Source: Bradyrhizobium guangxiense
GTDB taxonomy: Bacteria; Pseudomonadota; Alphaproteobacteria; Rhizobiales; Xanthobacteraceae
Direction of reading: 5' to 3'
DNA: 64,000 bases
NCBI RefSeq assembly: GCF_004114915.1
Contig: NZ_CP022219.1
Location: 6,602,501-6,666,500 of the forward strand
This document shows, in pieces, positions 47,619 through 56,730 of the stretch. Each line of letters starts with the position of its first letter. The stretch's first letter is position 1. Below the pieces are notes generated by a model. The model worked only from the letters and a program-made list of their open reading frames with translations. It made no database searches and was not told where the DNA came from. A program made the translations under genes and the position numbers.

Positions 47619-48314
47619 ATGCTGATCCTTGCCATCGATACCGCGCTCGACGCCTGCTCCGTGGCCGTGCTCGACACCGAAGCGGCCGAGCTCCTGGCAC
47701 AGGAGCAGCTTCTCATGAAGCGCGGCCACGCCGAGGCGCTGATGCCGATGATCGCGCGCGTGATGCAATCGGCCGACCTCGCCTTTACCGCACTCGACCG
47801 CATCGCCGTCACCGTCGGTCCCGGGAGTTTCACCGGCCTGCGCGTCGGCATTTCGGCGGCGCGCGGCCTTGCGCTTGCCGCCGACAAGCCCGCCGTCGGC
47901 CTCACCACCTTGTCGGCCTATGCCGCCAACATCGTCGGCCAAAGCAGATCTTCGCCCGTGATGTCCGCAATCGATGCGCGTCACGACCACGTCTATTTCC
48001 AGATCGTCGCCGGCGACGGCAGCCAGCTGGTGCGGCCGCGCGTCGCTCCCATCGACGAAGCCATCGCGGCCTCGCAATTCGGCACGCCGCATCTGGTCGG
48101 CAATGCCGCAGACATCCTCGCCGCGCGCTGGCCGAAAGATGGCGAGCAGCCGGTCGCGGTCGACGCGCAACCCGCGCCCGACATCGGCTGGGTCGCATGG
48201 CTCGGCGCTGCCGCCGATCCCGCGACAAATCCGGCGCGGCCGTTCTACCTGAAGGCGCCCGACGCCAAGCCGGCGGCACAGCCGCCATTTGCAGCACAAG
48301 CCGCGATCTCATGA
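47619..48314 (+). CDS. tsaB: tRNA threonylcarbamoyladenosine protein TsaB
   Basis: A 231-residue ASKHA-fold protein with LILAIDTALDACSVAVLD at the start and TVGPGSFTGLRVGISAARGLALA, the TsaB signature. It is the scaffolding partner of TsaD in the t6A37 modification of tRNAs that read ANN codons. It lacks the metal-binding His pair of TsaD, as expected. Its TGA overlaps the rimI ATG by 4 bp. Confidence 0.95.
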   Translation: MLILAIDTALDACSVAVLDTEAAELLAQEQLLMKRGHAEALMPMIARVMQSADLAFTALDRIAVTVGPGSFTGLRVGISAARGLALAADKPAVGLTTLSAYAANIVGQSRSSPVMSAIDARHDHVYFQIVAGDGSQLVRPRVAPIDEAIAASQFGTPHLVGNAADILAARWPKDGEQPVAVDAQPAPDIGWVAWLGAAADPATNPARPFYLKAPDAKPAAQPPFAAQAAIS

Positions 48315-48796
48315 TGAATTGGCTGTCGGAATGGTGGCGCGGCGGCACGGCCGCCGTCGAGCCAGCCTCCGCGCGCGACGCCCTGCGGCTGGGGCAGCTG
48401 CACGGCGCCTCCTTCGCGCACGGCTGGGGCGAAGGCGAATTCGAGAGCATGATCGGCGAGCGCAACACGCTGGTGCATCGCTTGCGCCTCGGCCGCAGGA
48501 CAATCGGCTTTGCGGTGTCGCGGATCGGCGCGGACGAGGCGGAAATCCTCTCGATCGCGGTGGACGAGGCCTATCGCGGGCGCGGCCTCTCCCGCACGCT
48601 GTTGATGACCCATCTCGGTCACCTCGCAGGGCGCGGCGTGCGCACAATATTTCTCGAAGTCGAGGAAAACAACCAGCCGGCGCGGCGGCTCTACGACGGG
48701 TGCGGATTCGTGGTGGTCGGGCGCCGCGAACGCTACTATAAGCAGCCGAACGGGGAACAATTGAACGCCCTTCTGATGCGACGTGACTTGTCGTAA
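48311..48796 (+). CDS. rimI: Ribosomal-protein-alanine N-acetyltransferase
   Basis: A 161-residue GNAT acetyltransferase. The acetyl-CoA loop is in VDEAYRGRGLSRTLL (R/QxxGxG/A), and VEENNQPARRLYDGCGFVVVGRRERYYK is the RimI-type C-terminus. RimI acetylates the N-terminus of ribosomal protein S18. The ATG at 48311 overlaps the tsaB stop; a second ATG follows directly. The tsaB-rimI pair is conserved. Confidence 0.92.
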   Translation: MMNWLSEWWRGGTAAVEPASARDALRLGQLHGASFAHGWGEGEFESMIGERNTLVHRLRLGRRTIGFAVSRIGADEAEILSIAVDEAYRGRGLSRTLLMTHLGHLAGRGVRTIFLEVEENNQPARRLYDGCGFVVVGRRERYYKQPNGEQLNALLMRRDLS

Positions 48797-48835
48797 TATT
48801 GATGGCAGAAGGCGCCCCCGTCAGGCAGACAACAT

Positions 48836-49291
48836 ATGACTGGACTTAAAGCTTCCGCCGCATCCAAGGCCTCCGGTATCGAGGCGCGCTGTGCCGCCAC
48901 CGGCATGCGCATGACCGAGCAGCGCCGTGTCATCGCCCGCGTGCTCGCGGAGGCGATCGATCACCCCGATGTCGAGGAATTGTACCGGCGCTGCGTCGCC
49001 GTCGACGACAAGATCTCGATCTCGACCGTCTATCGCACCGTGAAGCTGTTCGAGGATGCCGGCATCATCGAACGGCATGATTTCCGCGAAGGCCGCGCGC
49101 GCTACGAGACGATGCGCGACAGCCATCACGACCACCTCATCAATCTCAGGGACGGCAAGGTGATCGAGTTCACCTCCGAGGAGATCGAGAAGCTGCAGGC
49201 AGAGATCGCCCGCAAGCTCGGCTACAAGCTGGTCGATCACCGGCTCGAACTCTATTGCGTCCCGCTCGACGACGACAAGCCGACGAATTGA
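48836..49291 (+). CDS. fur: Fur family transcriptional regulator
   Basis: A 151-residue Fur/Mur protein. The winged helix has MRMTEQRRVIARVLAE and ISISTVYRTVKLFEDAGIIERHDF. The metal-binding region has DSHHDHLINLRDGKVIEF with the regulatory His/Asp/Glu ligands. The structural-zinc CxxC pairs of E. coli Fur are absent. In Rhizobiales the gene at this position (after rimI) often answers to manganese and is called Mur, while B. japonicum Fur senses iron and manganese. The regulated metal therefore cannot be fixed here. Confidence 0.93.
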   Translation: MTGLKASAASKASGIEARCAATGMRMTEQRRVIARVLAEAIDHPDVEELYRRCVAVDDKISISTVYRTVKLFEDAGIIERHDFREGRARYETMRDSHHDHLINLRDGKVIEFTSEEIEKLQAEIARKLGYKLVDHRLELYCVPLDDDKPTN

Positions 49292-49344
49292 CTGGGCATG
49301 ACCTTGTCGGAAAACCGCTTCACACTTTTCCGGGCCATGCCTTA

Positions 49345-50025
49345 GTGCCCATCGACCTCATCATCTTCGATTGTGACGGCGTGCTCGTGGACAGCGAGGT
49401 GATCTCATGCCGTGCACACGCGGACGTGCTGACCAGGCACGGCTATCCGATCGCGCCGGAGCAGGTGTTCGAACGCTTCCTCGGCCGCTCGACAAAGCAG
49501 GCCAATCTGGAGATCGAGACCGAGCTCGGCCGCAAGCTGCCCGAGGCCTATCACGGCGATCTTCAGGACGAGCTATTTCGTTCGTTCGAGGCCGACCTGG
49601 AAGCCATCCACGGCATCCACGATGTGCTCGATGTCGTCACGCAACGGGTCTGCGTCGCCTCGAGCGGATCGCATCAACGGATGCGCGTGAGCCTGGGGAG
49701 CACGGGCCTCTATGAGCGCCTGGCGCCAAACATCTTCTCGGCCTCGCAGGTGAAGAACGGCAAGCCGGCGCCCGACCTGTTCCTGTTCGCGGCTCGCGAA
49801 ATGGGGGTGCCGCCCGAGCGCTGCGTCGTGGTCGAGGACAGCCTGGCCGGCATTGCCGGCGCCCGCGCCGCCGGCATGACCGTATTCGGCTTTTACGGGG
49901 GCAGCCATTGTGGGGCCGGCCATGCCGAAACCCTGCGCCAAGCCCGTGCCGATCTGGTCTTTGCCGACATGCACCAGCTGCCGGAGCTGGTTCGGCGGAT
50001 CGAGGCGAAGGCCTTGGCGGGCTGA
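49345..50025 (+). CDS. HAD-superfamily hydrolase (phosphoglycolate/beta-phosphoglucomutase-like)
   Basis: A 226-residue HAD subfamily IA enzyme. Motif I is FDCDGVLVDSE (nucleophile D9, acid/base D11), motif II is the Ser in ASSGSH, motif III the Lys in KNGKPAPD, and motif IV VVEDSLAGIAGARAAGM. The GTG at 49345 gives the natural N-terminus MPIDLIIFDCDG; an earlier frame overlaps fur. Substrate unknown. In other Rhizobiales an acyltransferase (plsC-type) commonly sits between fur and miaB, so this may be a lineage-specific replacement. Confidence 0.87.
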   Translation: MPIDLIIFDCDGVLVDSEVISCRAHADVLTRHGYPIAPEQVFERFLGRSTKQANLEIETELGRKLPEAYHGDLQDELFRSFEADLEAIHGIHDVLDVVTQRVCVASSGSHQRMRVSLGSTGLYERLAPNIFSASQVKNGKPAPDLFLFAAREMGVPPERCVVVEDSLAGIAGARAAGMTVFGFYGGSHCGAGHAETLRQARADLVFADMHQLPELVRRIEAKALAG

Positions 50026-50033
50026 TTATTGCT

Positions 50034-50143
50034 GTCATTCCGGGGCGATGCGCCGGGACCGCGAAGCGCGGCCGGAGCATCGTTCTCGCGCCAAAACCTC
50101 CGGATTCCGGGTTCGCTCGCGGTTGCGGGAGCCCCGGAATGAC
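50034..50143. repeat. Double REP-like palindrome before miaB
   Basis: Outer arms GTCATTCCGGGG and CCCCGGAATGAC, inner hairpins around CCGCGAAGCGCGG. Related to 8932-9040. Confidence 0.8.
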
Positions 50144-50222
50144 CATTTGAGCGCCCATTCGCTGGATTTTCGATCCTCCAGCCTCTATGTGAAGGCCGTC
50201 CTCCACCGCCATTTCGGGTTCC

Positions 50223-51617
50223 ATGACGCCGCCGCGCAAGCTGCACATCAAATCATATGGCTGCCAGATGAACGTCTACGATGCCCAGCGCATGGTGGAC
50301 ACGCTGGCTCCGGAAGGGTTCGTGGAGACGGCGAGTGCCGAAGAGGCCGCCCTCGTCATCCTCAACACCTGCCATATCCGCGAGAAGGCCTCAGAGAAGG
50401 TCTATTCGGAGCTCGGACGCCTGCGTGTCGCCAAGGACGAGGCCGCACGCGGCGGCCGCACGATGCAGATCGCGGTCGCGGGCTGCGTCGCGCAGGCCGA
50501 GGGCGAGGAGATCGTGCGCCGCGCGCCTGTCGTCGACGTCGTGGTCGGACCGCAGAGCTATCATCATCTGCCGGAGTTGTTGAAGCGCGCCGGGGATGAA
50601 GGCCGCGCGATCGAGACCGAGTTTCCCGCTCAGGACAAGTTCGGCTTCCTCGCCCAGCCCCGGCCCGATGCGATCCGTGCGCGCGGCATTTCCGCTTTCG
50701 TCACGGTGCAGGAAGGCTGCGACAAGTTCTGTACCTTCTGCGTGGTGCCTTATACGCGCGGCTCGGAAGTGTCGCGCCCCGTCGCGAAGATCGTCGACGA
50801 CGTGAAGCGGCTCCCCGACAACGGCGTGCGCGAGCTCACGCTGATCGGGCAGAACGTTAACGCCTATCATGGCGAGGGACCCGACGGAAAAACCTGGCCG
50901 CTCGGACGTCTGCTCGAACATCTGGCGACGATCCCCGGCATCGCGCGGCTGCGTTATTCGACCAGCCATCCGCGCGACGTCGACGACAGCCTGATCGCGG
51001 CTCATCGCGATCTCGGTGCCCTGATGCCGTTCGTGCACCTGCCGGTGCAGTCGGGCTCGGACCGCATTCTGGCGGCCATGAACCGGAAACATACCGCCGA
51101 TGATTACCGGCGGGGCATCGACCGTTTTCGTACCGCGCGCCAAGACATTGCTTTTTCATCAGATTTTATCGTCGGCTTCCCTGGCGAGAGCGAGCAAGAT
51201 TTTCTCGCCACCCTCGCGCTTGTCACGCAAATCGGGTACGCTGCGGCTTATTCGTTCAAATACTCCGCCCGGCCGGGAACGCCGGCCGCGGACATGCAGG
51301 AGACGGTGTCCCCCGCCGAGATGGACCAGCGATTGGAGCGGCTCCAGGAACTGATCGACAGCCAGCAATCGGCCTTCAACAAGGCCGCGATTGGCTCAAC
51401 GGTCGACGTGCTGTTCGAACGTCCGGCGCGCAAGGACGGCCAGATCGTCGGCCGCACCGCCTTCCTCCAGCCCGCCCACGTGATGGCCTCGGCCGACATC
51501 ATCGGACAGATTTTGCCGGTGCGGATCGACAGCCTCGAGCGCTACAGTTTTCTCGGCGAGCTCGCCACGCCGCGCAGCGCGCGCGTCCCCGTTTTATCGC
51601 AAGCCACTGGAGCCTGA
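50223..51617 (+). CDS. miaB: tRNA-2-methylthio-N6-isopentenyladenosine synthase
   Basis: A 464-residue radical SAM methylthiotransferase. The N-terminal UPF0004 cluster uses C14, C50 and C88 ([22 protein letters not shown]). The radical SAM cluster uses C166, C170 and C173 ([10 protein letters not shown]). A C-terminal TRAM domain follows (about 380-445, [17 protein letters not shown]). It thiomethylates i6A37 in tRNAs. It stands before phoH-ybeY-corC-lnt, a conserved rhizobial order. Confidence 0.97.
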   Translation: MTPPRKLHIKSYGCQMNVYDAQRMVDTLAPEGFVETASAEEAALVILNTCHIREKASEKVYSELGRLRVAKDEAARGGRTMQIAVAGCVAQAEGEEIVRRAPVVDVVVGPQSYHHLPELLKRAGDEGRAIETEFPAQDKFGFLAQPRPDAIRARGISAFVTVQEGCDKFCTFCVVPYTRGSEVSRPVAKIVDDVKRLPDNGVRELTLIGQNVNAYHGEGPDGKTWPLGRLLEHLATIPGIARLRYSTSHPRDVDDSLIAAHRDLGALMPFVHLPVQSGSDRILAAMNRKHTADDYRRGIDRFRTARQDIAFSSDFIVGFPGESEQDFLATLALVTQIGYAAAYSFKYSARPGTPAADMQETVSPAEMDQRLERLQELIDSQQSAFNKAAIGSTVDVLFERPARKDGQIVGRTAFLQPAHVMASADIIGQILPVRIDSLERYSFLGELATPRSARVPVLSQATGA

Positions 51618-51621
51618 ACCC

Positions 51622-52677
51622 TTGCCAAAAAGCGCATCGGATTCGTCTTCGTTCGCTCCCAGCCGCAAATTTGACCGCGACATGCAAGTTCCGCCCGAGA
51701 CCCAGGTCGTCATCGACTTCGACGACAACCGTGCCGCATCCGCGCTGGTCGGTCCCTACGGCCAGCACCTGGCGCAGATCGAGCGGCGGCTCGGCGTCGT
51801 CGTCGATTCCAAGGGCAACCACATCACCATCGGCGGCACGCGCGACGGCTGCGATGCCGCACGCCGCGTGCTGGAGATGCTCTACGCGCAAGCCGTGAAG
51901 GGACAGGATCTCGACCAGGGCGAGGTCGAAGGCGCGATCCGCGCTGTAATCGCCCAGGGCTCGCTGTTCGAGTTCGACGCCAAATCGGCCAAATCGGCCT
52001 TCGACAGCATCAACTTACGCAAGCGCCCGGTGCGTGCGCGCACCGCCGCGCAGGATTCCTACATTCGCGCACTGAAGCGCCACGAGCTGGTGTTCGGCAT
52101 CGGCCCGGCCGGCACCGGCAAGACCTGGCTCGCCGTCGCGCACGCCGCGCAGCTGTTCGAGCGCAAGGAGGTCGACCGGATCATCCTGTCGCGTCCAGCG
52201 GTGGAAGCCGGCGAGCGGCTCGGCTTCCTGCCCGGCGACCTCCGCGAGAAGGTCGATCCCTATCTTCGCCCGATCTACGATGCGCTCTATGACCTCATGG
52301 ATGCGCGCATCGTCGAGCGCGCGCTGCAGACCGGCGAGATCGAGATCGCGCCGCTCGCCTTCATGCGCGGCCGCACGCTCACCAATGCCGCCATCATCCT
52401 GGACGAGGCGCAGAACACCACCTCGATGCAGATGAAGATGTTCCTGACCCGTCTCGGCGAGAACAGCCGCATGATCGTGACCGGCGATCCCTCGCAGATC
52501 GACCTGCCGAACGGCCAGACCTCGGGCCTGGCCGAAGCGACCCGGCTGCTGAACGGCGTCGAGGGCATTGCCCAAGTTCATTTCAAAGCCGAGGACGTGA
52601 TCCGCCACGAACTCGTGGCGCGGATCGTCGCCGCCTACGAAGGTTCGCCGCAGCGGCCGGCCACCGGCCAATCCTGA
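51622..52677 (+). CDS. PhoH-like ATPase
   Basis: A 351-residue PhoH family protein. Walker A is GPAGTGKT at 161-168, and Walker B is AAIILDEAQNTT. An N-terminal KH-like part (about 25-85) is followed by the RARTAAQDSYIRAL linker. It probably acts in RNA turnover with YbeY, which is encoded next. The start is TTG at 51622, 4 bp after miaB, with TGGAGCC upstream; an ATG at 51682 is an alternative. Confidence 0.92.
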   Translation: MPKSASDSSSFAPSRKFDRDMQVPPETQVVIDFDDNRAASALVGPYGQHLAQIERRLGVVVDSKGNHITIGGTRDGCDAARRVLEMLYAQAVKGQDLDQGEVEGAIRAVIAQGSLFEFDAKSAKSAFDSINLRKRPVRARTAAQDSYIRALKRHELVFGIGPAGTGKTWLAVAHAAQLFERKEVDRIILSRPAVEAGERLGFLPGDLREKVDPYLRPIYDALYDLMDARIVERALQTGEIEIAPLAFMRGRTLTNAAIILDEAQNTTSMQMKMFLTRLGENSRMIVTGDPSQIDLPNGQTSGLAEATRLLNGVEGIAQVHFKAEDVIRHELVARIVAAYEGSPQRPATGQS

Positions 52678-52738
52678 CGAGGCAACAGCGGGACCCCGGA
52701 GGGCGCCGACACGGTGCCCTTTCGTCCCAGACAACACA

Positions 52739-53248
52739 ATGTCCCATCCCAACCTTCCCATGACCGAGGTTCTCGTCGTCGCCGATTGCTGGCAGCACGA
52801 GCCCGATTCCGAAGCCGTGATCCTGCGCGCCGTTGCGGCGGCCGCCGAAAGCGTCGACGAAGATGTCGCCGACGCTGAAGTGGCCGTAATGCTGACCGAT
52901 GATGCCGGCATCCGCACGCTCAACAGCAACTGGCGCGGCATCGACAAACCGACCAACGTGCTGTCGTTTCCCGCGCTCCAGCCGGAAGGCGAATGGAAGC
53001 CCGGCGATGCGCCGCGCATGCTCGGTGACATCGCGATCGCCTACGAGACCATGCGGCGCGAGGCGGACGACGAACAGAAGCCGTTCGACCACCATTTGAG
53101 CCATCTCGCGGTGCATGGCTTCCTGCACCTGATCGGTTACGATCACGAGAACGACGGCGACGCCGAGGAGATGGAAGCGCTGGAGACGCAGATCCTGGCT
53201 CACCTTGGAATCCCCGATCCCTATGCAGATCGCGCGGGGACGCACTGA
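52739..53248 (+). CDS. ybeY: Endoribonuclease YbeY
   Basis: A 169-residue zinc-dependent RNase with the motif HGFLHLIGYDH, giving H126, H130 and H136. TNVLSFP and LGDIAIA are the other conserved blocks. YbeY takes part in 16S rRNA maturation and ribosome quality control. A second ATG lies at 52760. The stop is 1 bp before the next gene. Confidence 0.95.
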   Translation: MSHPNLPMTEVLVVADCWQHEPDSEAVILRAVAAAAESVDEDVADAEVAVMLTDDAGIRTLNSNWRGIDKPTNVLSFPALQPEGEWKPGDAPRMLGDIAIAYETMRREADDEQKPFDHHLSHLAVHGFLHLIGYDHENDGDAEEMEALETQILAHLGIPDPYADRAGTH

Positions 53249-53249
53249 G

Positions 53250-54368
53250 ATGCCCGATTCCGACCCGATCCACGACAATCCGCGCGCCACGGCCAATCTG
53301 CCGGTCGTGGTGACGCAGGGCGAGGTGATGCGCCCGACGTCCGATGGCTGGCTGTTGCGCGCGATCCGCACGCTGTTCGGCTGGAAAGCGGGATCGGTGC
53401 GCGACGATCTCCAGGTCGTGCTCGATGCCAGCACGCCCGACGACACCGGCTTCTCGGCGGTCGAGCGCACCATGCTGCGCAACATCCTCGGCCTGCACGA
53501 GCGCCGCATCGCCGACGTCATGGTGCATCGCGCCGACGTCGTCGCGGTGAAGCGCGACATCCCGCTCGGCGAATTGATGGACCGTTTCGAGAGCGCCGGC
53601 CATTCGCGCCTCGTGGTCTACAACGAGACGCTCGACGATCCCGTCGGGATCGTCCACATCCGCGACCTGCTCGCCTTCATGACCGCGCGCGCCCGCGTGT
53701 CGGAAGCCACCAAGACCAAGCGCAAGAAGCCGTTGCCGGCCGGACTCGATCTGCGCGCCGTCGATCTCGCGCTGCCGCTCGAGGAAGCGCGCATCATCCG
53801 CAAGCTGCTCTACGTGCCGCCGTCGATGCGGGCGATCGACCTGCTCGCGCAGATGCAGGCCACGCGCGTTCACCTCGCGCTGGTGGTGGACGAATATGGC
53901 GGCAGCGACGGGCTGGTCTCGCTCGAGGACATCGTCGAGCAGATCGTCGGCGAGATCGACGACGAGCACGACAGCGACGAGCCGCCTTCGATCGTGCGCC
54001 TGCCCGACAACGCCTTCATCGCCGACGCCCGTGCCAGCCTCGACGACGTCCGCTCGGTGATCGGCGAGGATTTCGTCACCGGCGAAGCCGGCGAGGAGGT
54101 GGAGACGCTGGGCGGCTATCTCGTCAGTTTCGTCGGCCGCCTGCCGGTGCGGGGCGAGGTGATCTCGGGCCCCGGCACCTACGAGGTCGAGGTGCTCGAT
54201 GCCGATCCGCGCCGCGTCAAGCGGCTGCGCATCTCGACGCGCAAGGAGCGTCCGGCGCCGCGCACCCAGCGCGAGAGCCGCCGCCGCGAGACCGCACCGG
54301 ATGGCGGTCAGCCGCCGGCCAGCGACACGCCCAGCCCGCCGCCGAGCGACGGGACCGGCCAACAGTGA
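53250..54368 (+). CDS. CorC/HlyC family CBS-domain protein
   Basis: A 372-residue cytoplasmic protein without membrane helices. Two CBS domains (about 75-245) include RIADVMVHRADVVAVKRDIPLGELMDRF and PSMRAIDLLAQMQATRVHLALVVDEYGGSDGLVSLEDIVEQIVGEIDDEHD. A C-terminal CorC_HlyC FAD-like domain follows (about 260-345). The last 40 residues are Arg/Pro-rich and probably disordered. CorC proteins are linked to magnesium/cobalt efflux. It overlaps lnt by GTGA. Confidence 0.92.
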   Translation: MPDSDPIHDNPRATANLPVVVTQGEVMRPTSDGWLLRAIRTLFGWKAGSVRDDLQVVLDASTPDDTGFSAVERTMLRNILGLHERRIADVMVHRADVVAVKRDIPLGELMDRFESAGHSRLVVYNETLDDPVGIVHIRDLLAFMTARARVSEATKTKRKKPLPAGLDLRAVDLALPLEEARIIRKLLYVPPSMRAIDLLAQMQATRVHLALVVDEYGGSDGLVSLEDIVEQIVGEIDDEHDSDEPPSIVRLPDNAFIADARASLDDVRSVIGEDFVTGEAGEEVETLGGYLVSFVGRLPVRGEVISGPGTYEVEVLDADPRRVKRLRISTRKERPAPRTQRESRRRETAPDGGQPPASDTPSPPPSDGTGQQ

Positions 54369-55978
54369 GTCCGTTCCAGCGCCTTCGGCAAATTGCGCTT
54401 GCCATCATCCTCGCCTGGGGATGGAAGCGCGCGGTCATCGCCATGGGGTGCGGAGCGCTGTCGGTGCTGGCACTGGCGCCGTTCAACCTCTTCCCGGTGC
54501 TGTTCATCACCTTCCCGGTGCTGGTCTGGCTGATCGACGGGGCCGGCGCCGGCCGATATGGCGGCGTCCCCGCCGCCGCACTGACCGGCTACTGGTTCGG
54601 GCTCGGCTATTTCGTGCCCGGCCTCTACTGGATCGGCTATGCCTTCTTCGTCGATGCCGATGTGTTCGCCTGGCTGACACCATTCGCCGTGCTCGGCCTG
54701 CCGGCCTATCTGTCCATCTTCACGGCCATCGGCTTTGCACTGGCGCGCCTGCTCTGGACCAAGAACGCCACGCGCGTGCTCGCGCTCGCTGCGAGTCTCA
54801 CCATCGGCGAATGGCTGCGCGGCCACGCGCTGACCGGCTTTCCCTGGAACGCGTTCGGCTATGCGCTGTCCGAGCCGCTGCCGCTGGCGCAGACGGCGTC
54901 GCTGATCGGCCTTTGGGGCATGACCTTCCTGACGGTTGCGATCTTCGCCAGCCCCGCGACGCTGATCGACCGCACGTCCGATCGCCGCCTGCCATGGCGC
55001 GCGCCGGCGGCGGCAATCGCGCTGTTGCTTGTCATGAGCATCTTCGGCGCGATCCGCCTGTCGCTGCATCCGACCACGATGGTCGCAGGCGCCAAGCTGC
55101 GCCTGATGCAACCGAACCTCCAGCAGGACGCGAAATTCAACTACGCCGCCAAGCCGGAGGTGATGAAGAAATATTTGGCGCTGTCGGACCGCGCCTCGGG
55201 CCCGCAATCGACCGGCGTGCGCGATGCCACCATCCTGATCTGGCCGGAATCCGCCTTTCCGTTCTTCCTGACCCGCGAGGCCGATGCGATGGCGCAAATC
55301 GCCGAGCTTCTGCCGAAGGGCACCGTGCTGATCACGGGTTCGGTCCGCGCCCCCGACCTGCCGCCGGGCACGCCGATCACGCGTGCCTATAATTCGATCT
55401 ACGTGATCGACCATGATGGCGGCGTGCTCGCAATCTACGACAAGCTGCATCTGGTGCCGTTCGGCGAATTTCTGCCCTACCAGTCATTGATGGAGACGCT
55501 CGGCTTCGAGCAACTGACGCGTGTGCGCGGTGGCTTCATTCCGGGCACGGTGCGGCATGCGCTGCAGGTACCGGGCGCGCCGCCCGCGCTACCGCTGATC
55601 TGTTACGAAGCTATCTTTCCCGGCGAAGTGGCGGGACGCAACGAACGTCCGGGCTGGATCGTGAACCTCACCAATGACGGTTGGTTCGGCATCTCGACCG
55701 GACCCTATCAGCATCTGGAGCAGTCGCGCATGCGCGCGATCGAACTCGGATTGCCGCTGGTCCGCTCTGCCAATACCGGCATCTCCGCGGTGATCGATCC
55801 GCTGGGCCGCACCGTCGCCAGCCTCGGTCTGGGAATCGAAGGCATTTTGGATGCGAATCTGCCCGCCGCCATCCCGCCGACGGTCTATGCGCGGGTGGGC
55901 GATGCGCCTGCGGCCATGCTCGTCGCGCTGGCCGTGGTTCTGACTATTCGCCGACGCGTCGCCAAGCGGCATGGCTGA
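54365..55978 (+). CDS. lnt: Apolipoprotein N-acyltransferase
   Basis: A 537-residue protein with about six N-terminal membrane helices and a periplasmic nitrilase-type domain. The Glu-Lys-Cys triad is evident in WPESAFPFF, YDKLHLVPFGEFLP and ICYEAIFP. A final helix closes the chain. Lnt adds the third acyl chain to lipoproteins, which would include the predicted lipoproteins encoded in this window. It starts at GTG inside the corC stop. Confidence 0.96.
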   Translation: MSPFQRLRQIALAIILAWGWKRAVIAMGCGALSVLALAPFNLFPVLFITFPVLVWLIDGAGAGRYGGVPAAALTGYWFGLGYFVPGLYWIGYAFFVDADVFAWLTPFAVLGLPAYLSIFTAIGFALARLLWTKNATRVLALAASLTIGEWLRGHALTGFPWNAFGYALSEPLPLAQTASLIGLWGMTFLTVAIFASPATLIDRTSDRRLPWRAPAAAIALLLVMSIFGAIRLSLHPTTMVAGAKLRLMQPNLQQDAKFNYAAKPEVMKKYLALSDRASGPQSTGVRDATILIWPESAFPFFLTREADAMAQIAELLPKGTVLITGSVRAPDLPPGTPITRAYNSIYVIDHDGGVLAIYDKLHLVPFGEFLPYQSLMETLGFEQLTRVRGGFIPGTVRHALQVPGAPPALPLICYEAIFPGEVAGRNERPGWIVNLTNDGWFGISTGPYQHLEQSRMRAIELGLPLVRSANTGISAVIDPLGRTVASLGLGIEGILDANLPAAIPPTVYARVGDAPAAMLVALAVVLTIRRRVAKRHG

Positions 55979-56015
55979 TCGCGCCGTCGCCGCGGAGGTA
56001 GCCGGAAACTTTTGA

Positions 56016-56035
56016 CAACCGTAGTCCCACGGTTG
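56016..56035. promoter_or_regulatory. Dyad between lnt and the XRE gene
   Basis: Perfect 7-bp arms CAACCGT and ACGGTTG with a 6-bp spacer. TTGACA occurs on each side (56012 and 56033). It could be an operator for the XRE gene at 56201. I could not define a -10 box. Confidence 0.4.
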
Positions 56036-56200
56036 ACAGACTGCACGCGGGCTCCCCATTCTGCACCGGCTGCAAAAGACAGTGGTGCATTGCTAAATTT
56101 CTCCGCAATGTTTGCCAATAACAGGGCTTGATTTGACGTTGATTGCACCTGGGGCACTCCGGTTGATTGCGCTGAAGGTGGTGTTTGGAGGGCTGAGGAA

Positions 56201-56614
56201 ATGTCGAAAGCGCCCAACCCTGTTGACAAATATGTCGGCAGTCGCGTGCGCATGCGCCGCATCATGTTGGGCATGAGCCAGGAAAAGCTCGGTGAAGCTT
56301 TGGGCCTGACTTTCCAGCAGATCCAGAAATACGAGAAGGGCACCAACCGGGTCGGTGCAAGCCGCATCCAGCAAATCGCCGAGATTCTGCAGGTGCCGGT
56401 ATCATTCCTGTTCGAGGGCGGTCCAAGCGGCGTGCCGGGTCCGGAGGGCTTCAGCGAAGGCGCTTCGCCCTCTTACGTCTCGGATTTTCTCGCGACCTCC
56501 GAAGGCCTGGCCCTGACCAAGGCGTTCACGCGAATCACCGATTCGAAGATGCGCCGCTCGATCGTCGATCTCGTCGAGCAGATCGCGGCTCCCGAAGGTC
56601 CCGACAAGCGCTGA
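56201..56614 (+). CDS. XRE-family helix-turn-helix regulator
   Basis: A 137-residue protein. The Cro/C1-type HTH is at about 12-67: VGSRVRMRRIMLGMSQEKLGEALGLTFQQIQKYEKGTNRVGASRIQQIAEIL. A linker with SGVPGPEGF precedes a C-terminal helical part (LATSEGLALTKAFTRITDSKMRRSIVDLVEQIA). Very similar proteins lie downstream of lnt across Rhizobiales. The target is unknown. The 222-bp upstream region is free of genes and contains a dyad. Confidence 0.93.
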   Translation: MSKAPNPVDKYVGSRVRMRRIMLGMSQEKLGEALGLTFQQIQKYEKGTNRVGASRIQQIAEILQVPVSFLFEGGPSGVPGPEGFSEGASPSYVSDFLATSEGLALTKAFTRITDSKMRRSIVDLVEQIAAPEGPDKR

Positions 56615-56730
56615 CCTGCCATCTCAATGGCGATTTGAGACCGCGTCAAATCTGGCCTATGTCGTCGTTTGTGGCCGCGTCCTGATGCGCGTCCGCCTCG
56701 ATGATGCGATCCAAAGGCACAGATGCGCCC

